The notes below the pieces were generated by a model that ran no database searches, was not told the origin of the DNA, and worked only from the letters and a program-made list of their open reading frames with translations. From an uncultured Opitutales bacterium (lineage in GTDB: Bacteria; Verrucomicrobiota; Verrucomicrobiia; Opitutales; Intestinicryptomonadaceae), in assembly GCA_944389885.1 (NCBI GenBank), contig CALXNZ010000016.1:1-56714 (forward strand): DNA of 56,714 nt, in the 5' to 3' direction. Positions within the stretch are counted from its first letter, which is position 1. Each line of letters starts with the position of its first letter. The translations under genes were made by a program, and so were the position numbers. Positions 42,514 through 51,710 of the stretch are shown one piece after another.

Positions 42514-44271
42514 ATGAGTACCGCCTTGCAGATATTAGGTAGTTTGGGTCTTTTCTTATTCGGAATGAAACTGATGAGCGAAGGCCTGCAAAAGCTCTCC
42601 GGAGAGCGGTTGCGCGCGATTATGCGCTCAATGACGGGAAATAGAATTAAGGGCGTGCTCTGCGGGCTATTCGTCACCGGCGCGATACAATCGTCGTCGG
42701 CGACAACCGTAATGGTGGTAAGTTTTGTCAATGCCAGCCTCCTCACCTTGCGCGAAGCTATAGGCGTAATCATGGGGGCGAACCTCGGCACTACCGTCAC
42801 AGCGTGGATAATAGCCATATTGGGGTTTAAATTTTCCCTTTCAAATTTGGCTCTCCCAATAGTTGGGATAGGCGTAATCTTCAACTTCTTAAAAAAACCG
42901 GAATGGAAAAATACCGGCGAGTTTCTCGTCGGATTCGGCCTGCTCTTTATGGGATTGGACTTCTTAAAAAACTCCGTCCCAGATATAAATTCAAATTCGG
43001 CGGCTCTCGAATGGGTAAAGTATTACTCGGATATGGGATATTTCTCCGTACTGATATTTCTGGCAGGGGGAATATTGCTGACTCTTGTGGTACAATCGTC
43101 GTCTGTTGCCATGGCAATAACAATCACAATGGCGGCAAAAGGCTGGATAAACTTTGAATGCGCGGCCGCAATAGTGCTCGGAGAAAACATAGGCACTACC
43201 GTCACAGCGAATATAGCCGCCATAACCGCCAGCCTAAATGCAAAACGAGCGGCTGTGGCGCACCTAATATTCAATGTAATAGGCGTGTGCTGGATGCTGG
43301 TGATATTCTACGGATTTTTAAAACTCATATTTTGGATGATACCCGAACCGTCCACCATTCCGCTCTCAATGGCTTCGGAATTCGGCATAGATCCCGCAAA
43401 TATCACTCCCGAAACTAAAGAACTGCTGTTATACAGGGCGGCAATTCCCGATAGGTTGGCGATGTTTCATTCGATGTTCAATTTCGTAAACATATTGTTT
43501 TTGATTTCCTTCGTTCCGCAAATAGAAAGGCTATGCTGCTGGCTGCTTAAGGGGAGTCCACAACGCCAGCGCAGAACTTCCGAACAAAGGCTCGACTACC
43601 TCAGCAACAACCTCGCCGAAATGGGAGAATTGGCCCTTTTTGAAGGGCAAAAAGAGCTTGTAAGGCTCGCGGAATTATCCGGAGAAATGTTCAACGGATT
43701 CGTGTATGTGATACAAAATCCCGACAAGGATTTGAGCGACGAGGTCGCCCGGCTACGCGACCTTGAAGAAGAATCCGACAAACTCGCCATGGCCCTTACG
43801 AACTTTTTTGTGCAGTGCTCTTCGCACGAACTCAGCCAGAATAGCATAAGAATGGTGACAAAAAATATGCTTATAGTTCCCGAACTTGAAGAGCTCTGCG
43901 ACTCCTGTTATCGCCTTATAACGCTCGCGCGGAAAAGATATAGGCGCCAATTTTTCGAGCAGATATGGAAGTCATCGGCCTTTGAAGAATTCTGCTCGGA
44001 AATGAATAAATTCGTGGATTTTGCCGACAAGAGCTTAAACAACCAGTCGCTACCGAAATCGGTAATAGAAAGCTCCTCGAAAATTCGCCAGAAGCTCGAC
44101 CACGTTCGCAAAGCCTTGCGCAGAGAGGCAATAGCCCAAATGGAGTCGGGGGGCGTGACGCGCGGCGGAATACTATTTATAGAAATACTCTCGGCATGCG
44201 AACGCGTCAATTCGCACGCTATGAACATACTTGAAGCCTTGAACCCGCACAGCGTGGACATGGCGGAATAG
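42514..44271 (+). CDS. Na+/phosphate symporter with PhoU-like C-terminal domain
   Basis: This 585-residue protein has the two inverted repeats of the NptA/SLC34 family, each with a QSSS motif (GAIQSSSATTVMVVSFV and LLTLVVQSSSVAMAITITMA) and GANLGTTVTA or GENIGTTVTA. About nine transmembrane helices end near residue 345. The last 220 residues are helical and charged, like the PhoU domain fused to many bacterial members. It imports phosphate or a similar anion with sodium. Convergent neighbour queC lies upstream on the other strand, and the GspL/PilN-like gene follows 49 bp downstream. Confidence 0.92.
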   Translation: MSTALQILGSLGLFLFGMKLMSEGLQKLSGERLRAIMRSMTGNRIKGVLCGLFVTGAIQSSSATTVMVVSFVNASLLTLREAIGVIMGANLGTTVTAWIIAILGFKFSLSNLALPIVGIGVIFNFLKKPEWKNTGEFLVGFGLLFMGLDFLKNSVPDINSNSAALEWVKYYSDMGYFSVLIFLAGGILLTLVVQSSSVAMAITITMAAKGWINFECAAAIVLGENIGTTVTANIAAITASLNAKRAAVAHLIFNVIGVCWMLVIFYGFLKLIFWMIPEPSTIPLSMASEFGIDPANITPETKELLLYRAAIPDRLAMFHSMFNFVNILFLISFVPQIERLCCWLLKGSPQRQRRTSEQRLDYLSNNLAEMGELALFEGQKELVRLAELSGEMFNGFVYVIQNPDKDLSDEVARLRDLEEESDKLAMALTNFFVQCSSHELSQNSIRMVTKNMLIVPELEELCDSCYRLITLARKRYRRQFFEQIWKSSAFEEFCSEMNKFVDFADKSLNNQSLPKSVIESSSKIRQKLDHVRKALRREAIAQMESGGVTRGGILFIEILSACERVNSHAMNILEALNPHSVDMAE

Positions 44272-44320
44272 ATTTTTGAAACTCCGAACGCGCGGCGGCG
44301 TTTATAAAAAGACATACCCA

Positions 44321-45382
44321 ATGCCAATTCCAAACAATGTAATCCTGCTTTCGGACTGTCTCTTTTACACGGAAACGGTCGATGCCCCGTCTGCACTCGG
44401 AGCAAAGGATATGCAGGAATATGTAAACACTGTTTGCGAAGACTCAGCCCCCATACCGCCCGAATTTTTGCGCAGGGGATTTTTTAGAAAATCCAATAAA
44501 GCCACAATATTTGCGTGCTCATCGGAAACCGTTTTCCGCGGAATTCCCGATAACACATTGCGCGATGCAAAGTTAGTGATTCCGCGCTCTGGGCTTTTGT
44601 CGAAATTCGACCTTCCCGACGCCTCCTACATTCTTGAATCGGAAGACTGCCTGACCCTCATAGAGATAGAAAACGGAGCTTGGAAGGAAATCTACTCCGA
44701 AAGGATTGCAGATGAACCCGGAAAGACAAAAGAACTGATTCTGTCCGACACCGGCCGAAAAGACGCCCTTATTCCCATCAAGATTTTGGATTTCGCGGAA
44801 ACCCGCAGGGGAAGATACAATATAAAGATATCGGTCGGAGGGGAAGAAATGAACAGCGGAGAAATATCCCTAAAATCCTTCGCCGATTTGGAGCTCCGCC
44901 CGCAATCGGAACTTTCAAAGCAATTAAAAGCCCGCCGCAAGTCAACCTATCTGCTCTGGGGAATAAAAATAGTTCCAATAGTATTTCTGCTCTTGTTTGT
45001 CTGGCAAATATGCCTCTGGACAAAATCGGCAAAAATAAATTCCCTGAACGGGGAGATATCCATGCTTGAGCCGCAGGCGAATGCCGTCTCAAAAGAGAGC
45101 GAAGAAGCCGCAAGCCTACGCTCATTTACTGGGCTTAAGCTCCACCCCACAATATCGCTTGCCATAATAAACGCCGCAAGGCCCGACACCGTAAGCTTTG
45201 TGAAAGTCCAATGGAATTCTCCGACTGAAGTGGAAATAAACGGCAGAGCTCCAAGCATACGCGACGCCGACACTTTCGCGAAAAATCTTGAGGCGGACAA
45301 ACGGATAGAATCGGCTATTCCCAAGACCGAATCTTCAAAATCCGAAGCCCGCTTTACAATGACGATAAATTTCAAAAAATAA
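44321..45382 (+). CDS. GspL/PilN-like pilus or secretion assembly protein
   Basis: The 353-residue product from the ATG at 44321 (a TTG at 44276 is also open) has about 215 cytoplasmic residues, one helix (IKIVPIVFLLLFVWQICLW), a coiled segment, and a C-terminal periplasmic domain with ISLAIINAARPDTVSFVKVQWNSPTEVEINGRA and closing ARFTMTINFKK. That is the architecture of GspL or PilN, where a ferredoxin-like domain supports pilus or pseudopilus assembly. The N-terminal part may be a degenerate actin-like (PilM/GspL) domain. Its stop overlaps the next ATG (TAATG). Recognition is structural and weak in sequence. Confidence 0.55.
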   Translation: MPIPNNVILLSDCLFYTETVDAPSALGAKDMQEYVNTVCEDSAPIPPEFLRRGFFRKSNKATIFACSSETVFRGIPDNTLRDAKLVIPRSGLLSKFDLPDASYILESEDCLTLIEIENGAWKEIYSERIADEPGKTKELILSDTGRKDALIPIKILDFAETRRGRYNIKISVGGEEMNSGEISLKSFADLELRPQSELSKQLKARRKSTYLLWGIKIVPIVFLLLFVWQICLWTKSAKINSLNGEISMLEPQANAVSKESEEAASLRSFTGLKLHPTISLAIINAARPDTVSFVKVQWNSPTEVEINGRAPSIRDADTFAKNLEADKRIESAIPKTESSKSEARFTMTINFKK

Positions 45383-45909
45383 TGTTTAAACGGATAGCGA
45401 AATTCTACATGTCCAAGAATCGCCGCGAGCGCGTCATGATAGCGGTGATAATTTGGGCCATTGCGCTCATCTGGTTCTCGGAGCTATCCGATAACAACGC
45501 CGACTTGAACACTCAAATCCTGGCTCTCGAATCGCGCAGAGATTCCTATAAAAACGTCATAGCCCAGGCCGACAACATACATAAAATCTTGGAAAAAATA
45601 AGGTCCGTATTCGACCCGCAAAAAACTATAAAATCTGCGGACCTCCAGCTCATTGTGGAAAGTTGCGCCAAAAGCGCGGGTTTGACCTACTCAATGTCGG
45701 CGGCAAACACTAAGCCTGCCGATAAATTCGACTTGCACACGATAAACCTTTACGCCCAAAACGCCGCAATCTCCCATCTGGCCAACTTTGAGAGAGAATT
45801 GCGCAAGCGCGAGCCATATATAACTTTGCAAAGAGTGTCGTTTGACGGCTCAAAAGACGGCACCATAGACGCAAGATATTCCGTTGCGTCATTTTCATCA
45901 AAAGAGTAA
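45382..45909 (+). CDS. GspM/PilO-like inner-membrane assembly protein
   Basis: This 175-residue protein has one N-terminal helix (RVMIAVIIWAIALIWFSEL), a coiled coil at about residues 38-70 and a small C-terminal alpha/beta domain with LQLIVESCAKSAGLTYS and ISHLANFERELRKREPYITLQRVSFDGS. This matches the GspM/PilO layout and the typical wording of those domains. It is translationally coupled to the GspL/PilN-like gene, so the pair should form one complex. Convergent with rsmG. Confidence 0.55.
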   Translation: MFKRIAKFYMSKNRRERVMIAVIIWAIALIWFSELSDNNADLNTQILALESRRDSYKNVIAQADNIHKILEKIRSVFDPQKTIKSADLQLIVESCAKSAGLTYSMSAANTKPADKFDLHTINLYAQNAAISHLANFERELRKREPYITLQRVSFDGSKDGTIDARYSVASFSSKE

Positions 45910-45955
45910 AAGCCGCATCTGCGATTCCGCGCATTATACGACTCCCTCTCGGATT

Positions 45956-46612
45956 CTAAAAGCTTCTCAAGTCGGAAACGGGAAAGTGGACTATCTTTTT
46001 TCCCTCGAATCTCAAGTCGCCGAAATAATCCATTAAATCCATTTCCGCATCCGGAAATATGCCAGCCGATACAAGCTCCGGCTCAAGGTCCCCGCCCTTA
46101 AAATATATGACGCCGTTAGACAGATTGCCGCGCGCTCCCGCGCGCAATTTGCGTTTTACAAATTTGAAGAACTGGGGCAGCGCGCACACGCTGCGCCCGA
46201 CCGCATAGTCGAATTCCCCTTTAAATTCCTCTATTCTGGCATGGTGGGCGCGGGCGTTGTCGAGGCTCAGCTCTTTTATGAAGGAATCAACCATAGCCAT
46301 TTTTTTACCTACGCCGTCGAACATATCAATTTTTGCCTGTGGATAGAGAATCGCCATTACGATCCCAGGAAGTCCGCCCCCGGAACCGACATCGGCAATA
46401 CGAGCACCTTTACGCGGCTCAAAAAAGTCTCCCAAAGCCGCGCAGAATGCGATATGCCGATACTCGACATCGTCCATATCCTTTCTTGACAGGAGATTTA
46501 CGGCCAAATTTGCCTCGCGTAAGAGCCCGCCGTATTTTGCGAGTTTCCGCACTGTCTCCTCCCGCCCGTCAAGGCATTTTACGCGGGAAAAAGCCTCCCG
46601 TATGGGGTCCAT
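45956..46612 (-). CDS. rsmG: 16S rRNA (guanine-527-N7)-methyltransferase RsmG
   Basis: This 218-residue protein follows RsmG (GidB): NLAVNLLSRKDMDDVEYRHIA, then the SAM site IADVGSGGGLPGIVMAILYP, DGVGKKMAMVDSFIKELSLDNARAHHARIEEF, AVGRSVCALPQFFKFVKR and YFKGGDLEPEL. It methylates G527 of 16S rRNA. It lies 2 bp after ndk on the same strand. Confidence 0.92.
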   Translation of the reverse strand: MDPIREAFSRVKCLDGREETVRKLAKYGGLLREANLAVNLLSRKDMDDVEYRHIAFCAALGDFFEPRKGARIADVGSGGGLPGIVMAILYPQAKIDMFDGVGKKMAMVDSFIKELSLDNARAHHARIEEFKGEFDYAVGRSVCALPQFFKFVKRKLRAGARGNLSNGVIYFKGGDLEPELVSAGIFPDAEMDLMDYFGDLRFEGKKIVHFPVSDLRSF

Positions 46613-46614
46613 AT

Positions 46615-47031
46615 TCAGAAGATTTCCTCCGGTTTAAAGAAGCGCTTTATCTCTATCTCCGCGTTCTCCAAAGAATCCGACGCATGCACGATATTTTCCC
46701 TAACGCTATCGGCGAAATCACCCCTTATAGTGCCCTTCTCCGCATTTTCAGGATTTGTGGGGCCTATGAGAGCCCTTACCTTTGATACGGCATTTTCCGC
46801 TTCCAATACGCATAATACGACGCTGCGCCTGCTCATAAAATCCACCAAAGGCTGGTAATATGGCTTGCCGAAAATATGCGCGTAATGTTCGCGCAATACG
46901 GGTTCTTCAAGTTTTGCCATTTTTAAGGCCGCAATATCCGCTCCTGCGTCTTGAAAGCGTCTCAAAAGTTCCGGGAGGAGCTTTTTCTCCAAAGAATCGG
47001 GCTTAAATATTACAAGTGTTCTTTCTTTCAT
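46615..47031 (-). CDS. ndk: Nucleoside diphosphate kinase
   Basis: The ATG at 47031 gives 138 residues starting MKERTLVIFKPDSLEKKL, the normal Ndk start; an upstream ATG at 47067 would add 12 atypical residues. Motifs AHIFGKPYYQPLVDFMSRRSVV, LIGPTNPENAEKGTIRGDFA and NIVHASDS, with the phospho-accepting histidine, are conserved. The enzyme balances nucleoside triphosphates. It precedes rsmG in a two-gene unit. Confidence 0.95.
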   Translation of the reverse strand: MKERTLVIFKPDSLEKKLLPELLRRFQDAGADIAALKMAKLEEPVLREHYAHIFGKPYYQPLVDFMSRRSVVLCVLEAENAVSKVRALIGPTNPENAEKGTIRGDFADSVRENIVHASDSLENAEIEIKRFFKPEEIF

Positions 47032-47235
47032 CTTTGTAAAAATGCTTATAGCGCATAGGCGCTTCAATCATTTTTTTTAATTTTGCCGAAAAAATTCCGG
47101 GGCAATCCACAGAATTTACTTTCCCAAGGCAATAGAGCCCGCATAAATAATGGAATATATACAGAGCAGCGCGTTAATTTGACAAAAAATATATGGCTTG
47201 ATTGTTCCGAGAAAATTGGAATACTCTAACAAGCA

Positions 47236-47580
47236 ATGAAAAATTCCAAAAAAGCCTTTTCCCTCCTTGAGATAATTCTTCTCATCGCAATGTTTGGATT
47301 TCTCGCGGCAGTGTTTATCCCGGCGGCCGTCGCCACGCGCCAAAAGGTCCGCAACGACATTATAGAGCGACAACTGTCAAGCATCGTTGAGAGCGGGAAA
47401 AAATATTTAGAGGAAAAGGGCATAGCGTCCGTATCATACAAGACCCTTGTAGATGAAAAGCGCATCAAGCCTCTGGAATCGGTGGCGGGAGAAAATTACG
47501 ACGACGTCACTATATTTAATTCCGGAGGCAAAGCTTCGGTAAAAACCTCGTACGGCAGCGAAATTAACAACGAATATTAA
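47236..47580 (+). CDS. Type IV pilin-like/pseudopilin protein
   Basis: This 114-residue protein begins MKNSKKAFSLLEIILLIAMFGFLAAVFIP. It has a short basic leader, a prepilin peptidase site before FSLLE with Glu at position +5, and the long hydrophobic N-terminal helix of class III pilins. The residue before the cleavage point is alanine rather than the usual glycine. The C-terminal domain is very short. It probably belongs with the GspL/GspM-like pair 1.3 kb upstream, although rsmG and ndk intervene on the other strand. Confidence 0.82.
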   Translation: MKNSKKAFSLLEIILLIAMFGFLAAVFIPAAVATRQKVRNDIIERQLSSIVESGKKYLEEKGIASVSYKTLVDEKRIKPLESVAGENYDDVTIFNSGGKASVKTSYGSEINNEY

Positions 47581-47616
47581 AAAAAAGCCTCAACAAATCT
47601 TTGTTGAGGCTTTTTT
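47581..47616 (+). terminator. Bidirectional rho-independent terminator
   Basis: The perfect stem AAAAAAGCCTCAACAAA and TTTGTTGAGGCTTTTTT, with a 2-nt loop, follows the pseudopilin stop and faces the converging PpiD-like gene. Confidence 0.88.
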
Positions 47617-47650
47617 ATTCTTCGAGCCTGCGGATAGGCAGGCCATTAAA

Positions 47651-49273
47651 TTATTGTTCTTTGGGGGCGGAAATCTTTGATGTTATTATTGAATTCCTCA
47701 AGAATAACGCGAAAGATTTTTCCACATTTTTCTCGAGATCCTTGTACTCCTTAGAGTTTTTATCCACTACCGGCGCAACATGCTTTTTTAGATATACTAT
47801 ATAGCCGTTGCCGCCTAATGTCTGCATTTTGGAAACTTCCCCAATTTTCAGGCCAAGCAGCTCCGCGCGAACTATGTTATAGAATGGAATGATGTTCTGG
47901 GAAGGTTCCCTCAAAGAGAAATTATTGGCGGTTTCCACAGACGCGCCCCCCGCCTTTGCCGCAGCCTCAAAAGACTTGCCGTCTTTTACGGCCTTTTGGA
48001 GAGCCGCCGAAAGCGTGGAGCCGCGTTCGGCAAAAAGCTTGGCTCTTTGAACGCTCTGAAAATCCTCCTCGACACGAGCCTTGACCTCGTCGAATTTCGG
48101 CAGATAAGATGGCAATTTCTTTACAAGGAATCCCAACCACACGCCGTCGCGCACCACAACGGGATCCGTATAGAACAGTTTTTCGTCGAGATTCATAGCT
48201 GGCTTGAACAACTCGGCGGGGAAGCCTTCCGGGACGCCGACGTCCGTAGAACGTATTGCAGGAAGCTTCTTTATGGCAAGTTTCTCGGAGGATATAAAAT
48301 CTCTAAACTCTTTTGAATTTGCCTTCATTCCGGAGTCGTAAACTTTTGCCGATACGTCTTCGGCGCGTGTGGCGGCATTGCGCAAAGCTGTATCGGAAAG
48401 ATAGTCGGCTTTTACCTTATCCTTGATTTCGGCGAGCAAAGGTATGGACTTTTTGCCGTCTTTTATAGTGGCATATTTATCCAGATTAGAGCCGTAATAT
48501 GCGGATATTTCAGTTTCGGAGGGGGCGGGAACATTTTTTACGAACTCGTCAGCGGCAAAAAACACGGCTTCAATCTCGCATCCTTCACCGATTCTGTAGG
48601 CTTCGATATTATCCTTAAAATATTTTTCCAAATCCGCCGCGGAGGCGTTGGGAACTTTTATGGCATCTTCCGAAAGAATGGCTACGTCAAAATCCCATGT
48701 CCCAAAATAACGCTTATAGTCGGTTTCTATTTCCGACGGAACCACATACCCAGGCCCTCCGAGCAAATTGGATATTTTATTGACAAGGGCGTTTTGAGCT
48801 AAAACTGAGGTGAGCCCGCTTTCGGATATCGAATTCGTGGAAATTCGTTCAGATTTGAATTTTTCCCAGATAGCGGGGTCGAATTTTCCGTCGGCTCCGG
48901 CGAATGCCGGGCGGCTTTCTATATAGCTTTTCAATTCAGATTCTGACACCTGCCGCATTCCGAGATCGCGCGCCACCGACATCATATACACTTGACTCAG
49001 CATAAGAATTTCAAACTGTTCGCGCGTGCGTATCGGCATATTGTTAAGTATTGCGTCGTAAAACGCGCATGTTTGGAATTGTCCGGCCGTATTCGGGTTG
49101 GAAAGGTCGTATCCGCAGAACATGCTGTCATTCTCGGACGAGCCCCGATATCTGTCGCCGAGAAACGGCACCGAACCTATCGTGAATACGAAGGCGATGA
49201 TTATTGCCACGAGCAGAATCGAGAAAACGATTTTATGGTGTTTTTGAAGAACTGTCTGAATCCAAGTAATCAT
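47651..49273 (-). CDS. PpiD/SurA-like periplasmic chaperone
   Basis: This 540-residue protein has one membrane helix near residues 15-34 (HKIVFSILLVAIIIAFVFTIG) and a large periplasmic part. The region REQFEILMLSQVYMMSVARDLGMRQVSESELKSYIESRPAF, then GKFDPAIWEKF, is the SurA/PpiD N-terminal chaperone domain. A parvulin domain is not convincing, but the segment IIPFYNIVRAELLGLKIGEVSKMQTLGGNGYIVYLKKH resembles the end of one. It should help fold outer-membrane or secreted proteins. It is divergent from the MurU-AmgK fusion gene. Confidence 0.8.
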   Translation of the reverse strand: MITWIQTVLQKHHKIVFSILLVAIIIAFVFTIGSVPFLGDRYRGSSENDSMFCGYDLSNPNTAGQFQTCAFYDAILNNMPIRTREQFEILMLSQVYMMSVARDLGMRQVSESELKSYIESRPAFAGADGKFDPAIWEKFKSERISTNSISESGLTSVLAQNALVNKISNLLGGPGYVVPSEIETDYKRYFGTWDFDVAILSEDAIKVPNASAADLEKYFKDNIEAYRIGEGCEIEAVFFAADEFVKNVPAPSETEISAYYGSNLDKYATIKDGKKSIPLLAEIKDKVKADYLSDTALRNAATRAEDVSAKVYDSGMKANSKEFRDFISSEKLAIKKLPAIRSTDVGVPEGFPAELFKPAMNLDEKLFYTDPVVVRDGVWLGFLVKKLPSYLPKFDEVKARVEEDFQSVQRAKLFAERGSTLSAALQKAVKDGKSFEAAAKAGGASVETANNFSLREPSQNIIPFYNIVRAELLGLKIGEVSKMQTLGGNGYIVYLKKHVAPVVDKNSKEYKDLEKNVEKSFALFLRNSIITSKISAPKEQ

Positions 49274-49407
49274 ATAGAGAAAATTTAATTTGGCGAGAGT
49301 AGCACATGAGTTGCGATTGTCAACAATCGAAACTTGAAGCGCAAATTTTTACGAAATATGATGATTCGCGTTGACGGGGCGCCGAAAAAGTCGAATATTC
49401 GCCGCCG

Positions 49408-51120
49408 ATGTCGAAAATCCGCACAGCTTTGATATTGGGCGCAGGGTTTGGAACGCGCCTCCGCCCGCTCACCTCGATTTTGCCGAAGCCGCTGTTGGAG
49501 GTTCGCGGGAGGCCGCTGATTCTTTCGATTTTCGATTCCCTCGTCGATGCCGGAATAAAAAGGCTTATAGTCAACACGCACCACCTCGCAGGAAGATACC
49601 TTGAATTCTTTGAAAAGTTCCGCGACGGCGACGGCCGCATAATATACCGCGGCGTTCCAGTATCGATTTCCCACGAGCCTGAGATTCTCGACACCGGGGG
49701 CGCCATAAAAAACATACTTCCCATCATTGGCGATGAAGATTCAATCCTCGTTTACAACGGGGACATAATTTCCCAAACGGACATACCCGCCCTGCTCCGC
49801 TCCGCGGAATCTTCAACAGCCTCCGCGATACTCTGCCTGCGCGAAAGCGGCGCCATAAAGAACGTATCCGTAGAAGGGACTAAGGTGCGCGATATGCGTT
49901 TTATCCTGCGGGCCAGTTTCGAGAAATCCGCCCAATTTACGGGAATATTTGCCGCAAAGAAAAGTTTTCTGGAAGCCGTTAAATCTCGCAGCGGGAAAGT
50001 ATTTTCCACAATAGACGTCTTAATAGACTTACTTAAGAAAAACCCCGATTCGATAGACGCCCATTTCGACGGCTCCCCATGGGAGGACATTGGGACGCTT
50101 GACTCTTACAAAGAATTAAACCGCGGCTTTGACACAAATATACAACTCATTGACGCGCTTGCAAGAGACGCCGATATGCGCATAGACAACCCCATTCCCA
50201 TAAAGAAGGGGGCGTCGGACCGCTTTTTTTATACGGCGAAGGCAAAAGGCGGAGAAGACGTCGTAGCATGCGTATATTCTCTACAAAAGGCCGAAAATTC
50301 GCTTTATGTTCCCCTGGCAAATTTTCTTATTTCAGAGGGATTCCCCGTTCCAAAGATTTACGCCCACAACGCAGACGCCGGCATAATTTTAATGCAGGGG
50401 CTCGGCTCCAAAGACCTGCTTTCAATAAGCTCCAAAGAACGCCTTGTCTATTATAAGAAAGCCGCCAAATGCATAAGGCTTTTGCACGGACAAATTACGG
50501 ACTCTTTTAAATCCCTGAAAAACCCGGTTAGACTTTCGGAACCGTTCGGGACAAATCTCTACGACTGGGAACACCGCTACTTTTTCGAGGAATGCGTCCG
50601 CGATAAGTTCTCGCTAAAAGTCTCACCGCCCGCTGACGAGCTAAAATTCATTAAAGACACCCTTAGCGCCACCCCGCAATGCCTCCTCCACCGCGACTTG
50701 CAATCGCAAAATATAATGGTGGTGGGAAACGACGTATATTTTATAGATTTCCAGGGAATGCGCTTCGGGTGCCCGTTCTATGATTTGGCGTCTCTGCTTT
50801 TTGACCCCTACGCCCGATTGTCTTCCACGGAAAGAAAATCGGTATTGGACGCATATTTCGGCGATTCCACCGCCTCTGAAAAACAAATGGAGGAAAACAC
50901 ATTTCTCCTCAACATTGGGGCGGCCCAAAGGCTTATGCAGGCTCTCGGAGCCTACGGATTTCTCTCTCTAAAAAAGGGCAAGAAAGAATATTCACAATAT
51001 TTTTATCCGGCCCTAATGTCCCTATCGGAATGCGCCCATTCCGCGGGGCTCAGATGCATCGCAAACACGGCAGACGCCTGCATCGAAATATTATCGCGTG
51101 GCGAAAGCAGACAAATTTAG
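49408..51120 (+). CDS. Bifunctional MurU-AmgK fusion: sugar-1-phosphate nucleotidyltransferase plus amino-sugar kinase
   Basis: This 570-residue protein joins two enzymes. Residues 1 to about 245 form a MurU-like nucleotidyltransferase: ALILGAGFGTRLRPLTSILPKPLLEV, INTHHL-type VNTHHLAGRY, EPEILDTGGAIKNILP, VYNGDI and PWEDIGTLDSYKEL. Residues about 265-570 form an AmgK-like aminoglycoside-phosphotransferase-fold kinase: LLHRDLQSQNIMV (catalytic HxD...N) and YFIDFQGMRFGCPFYDLASLLFDPY. In Pseudomonas, AmgK phosphorylates MurNAc or GlcNAc at C1 and MurU makes UDP-MurNAc, a cell-wall recycling shortcut. A LicCA-type choline kinase/cytidylyltransferase fusion is an alternative but the motifs fit less well. 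Its stop overlaps the converging gene by 4 nt. Confidence 0.82.
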   Translation: MSKIRTALILGAGFGTRLRPLTSILPKPLLEVRGRPLILSIFDSLVDAGIKRLIVNTHHLAGRYLEFFEKFRDGDGRIIYRGVPVSISHEPEILDTGGAIKNILPIIGDEDSILVYNGDIISQTDIPALLRSAESSTASAILCLRESGAIKNVSVEGTKVRDMRFILRASFEKSAQFTGIFAAKKSFLEAVKSRSGKVFSTIDVLIDLLKKNPDSIDAHFDGSPWEDIGTLDSYKELNRGFDTNIQLIDALARDADMRIDNPIPIKKGASDRFFYTAKAKGGEDVVACVYSLQKAENSLYVPLANFLISEGFPVPKIYAHNADAGIILMQGLGSKDLLSISSKERLVYYKKAAKCIRLLHGQITDSFKSLKNPVRLSEPFGTNLYDWEHRYFFEECVRDKFSLKVSPPADELKFIKDTLSATPQCLLHRDLQSQNIMVVGNDVYFIDFQGMRFGCPFYDLASLLFDPYARLSSTERKSVLDAYFGDSTASEKQMEENTFLLNIGAAQRLMQALGAYGFLSLKKGKKEYSQYFYPALMSLSECAHSAGLRCIANTADACIEILSRGESRQI

Positions 51121-51695
51121 ATTTTCTCGTAAACGTCAACTCGAGCCGGCGGAATATTAAGCAATACGATATTGCTCGACACCTTGCGGAGCGACTTAAA
51201 ACGAACATTTTTATTTTTTCCTATTATTTTGTATGTGTACTGGACGTAATGTCCTCCCTTAGGCAGCACCGCCTCAATTTCCGACACAATATTTTCTACG
51301 CAATCCTTAGGCAGGCTGACGAGGGGGAGGCTCGACACCACCGCGCATACGCGCTCCGATTCCAATCCCAATACTTCTCTCAAATGTTCGGCATTTGCCC
51401 TCATTACTTTCACGTTTGGGAACCTATCGGATAGGATATCAAACAGCGATGAATCGAACTCTATGGACCTCAAAATATCCGCATATCCCGAATCTACGAG
51501 AGCCTGCGTCACCGCTCCCGTACCCGCTCCAAGCTCCACCACAACCTTATTTTCGGAATGAGCCTCCGTCGCCCCAATGCCAACTCCCTGGGCCATCTTG
51601 CGGGACAAAAAACGGGAACTTGGGCAAACCGCTCCTGTACGCCTCGGCGCGCATATATATTTTACAAAAAACTTTATTGCTTCCAAAGGTCTCAT
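51117..51695 (-). CDS. PmtA-like SAM-dependent methyltransferase (phospholipid N-methyltransferase family)
   Basis: This 192-residue protein begins with a segment typical of the PmtA/rRNA-dimethylase-like group (GAVCPSSRFLSRKMAQ). It then has the SAM loop VVVELGAGTGAVTQALVDSG, IEFDSSLFDILSDRFPNVKVMRANAEHL, VVSSLPLVSLP and GGHYVQYTYKI. Members methylate phosphatidylethanolamine toward phosphatidylcholine, and some are antibiotic-resistance-like rRNA methylases; the LPLxSLP block favours PmtA. It is the last gene of the kds unit, 15 bp after kdsD, so a role on an envelope lipid or sugar is plausible. Confidence 0.75.
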   Translation of the reverse strand: MRPLEAIKFFVKYICAPRRTGAVCPSSRFLSRKMAQGVGIGATEAHSENKVVVELGAGTGAVTQALVDSGYADILRSIEFDSSLFDILSDRFPNVKVMRANAEHLREVLGLESERVCAVVSSLPLVSLPKDCVENIVSEIEAVLPKGGHYVQYTYKIIGKNKNVRFKSLRKVSSNIVLLNIPPARVDVYEKI

Positions 51696-51710
51696 ATCAG
51701 AACAAGAGGT

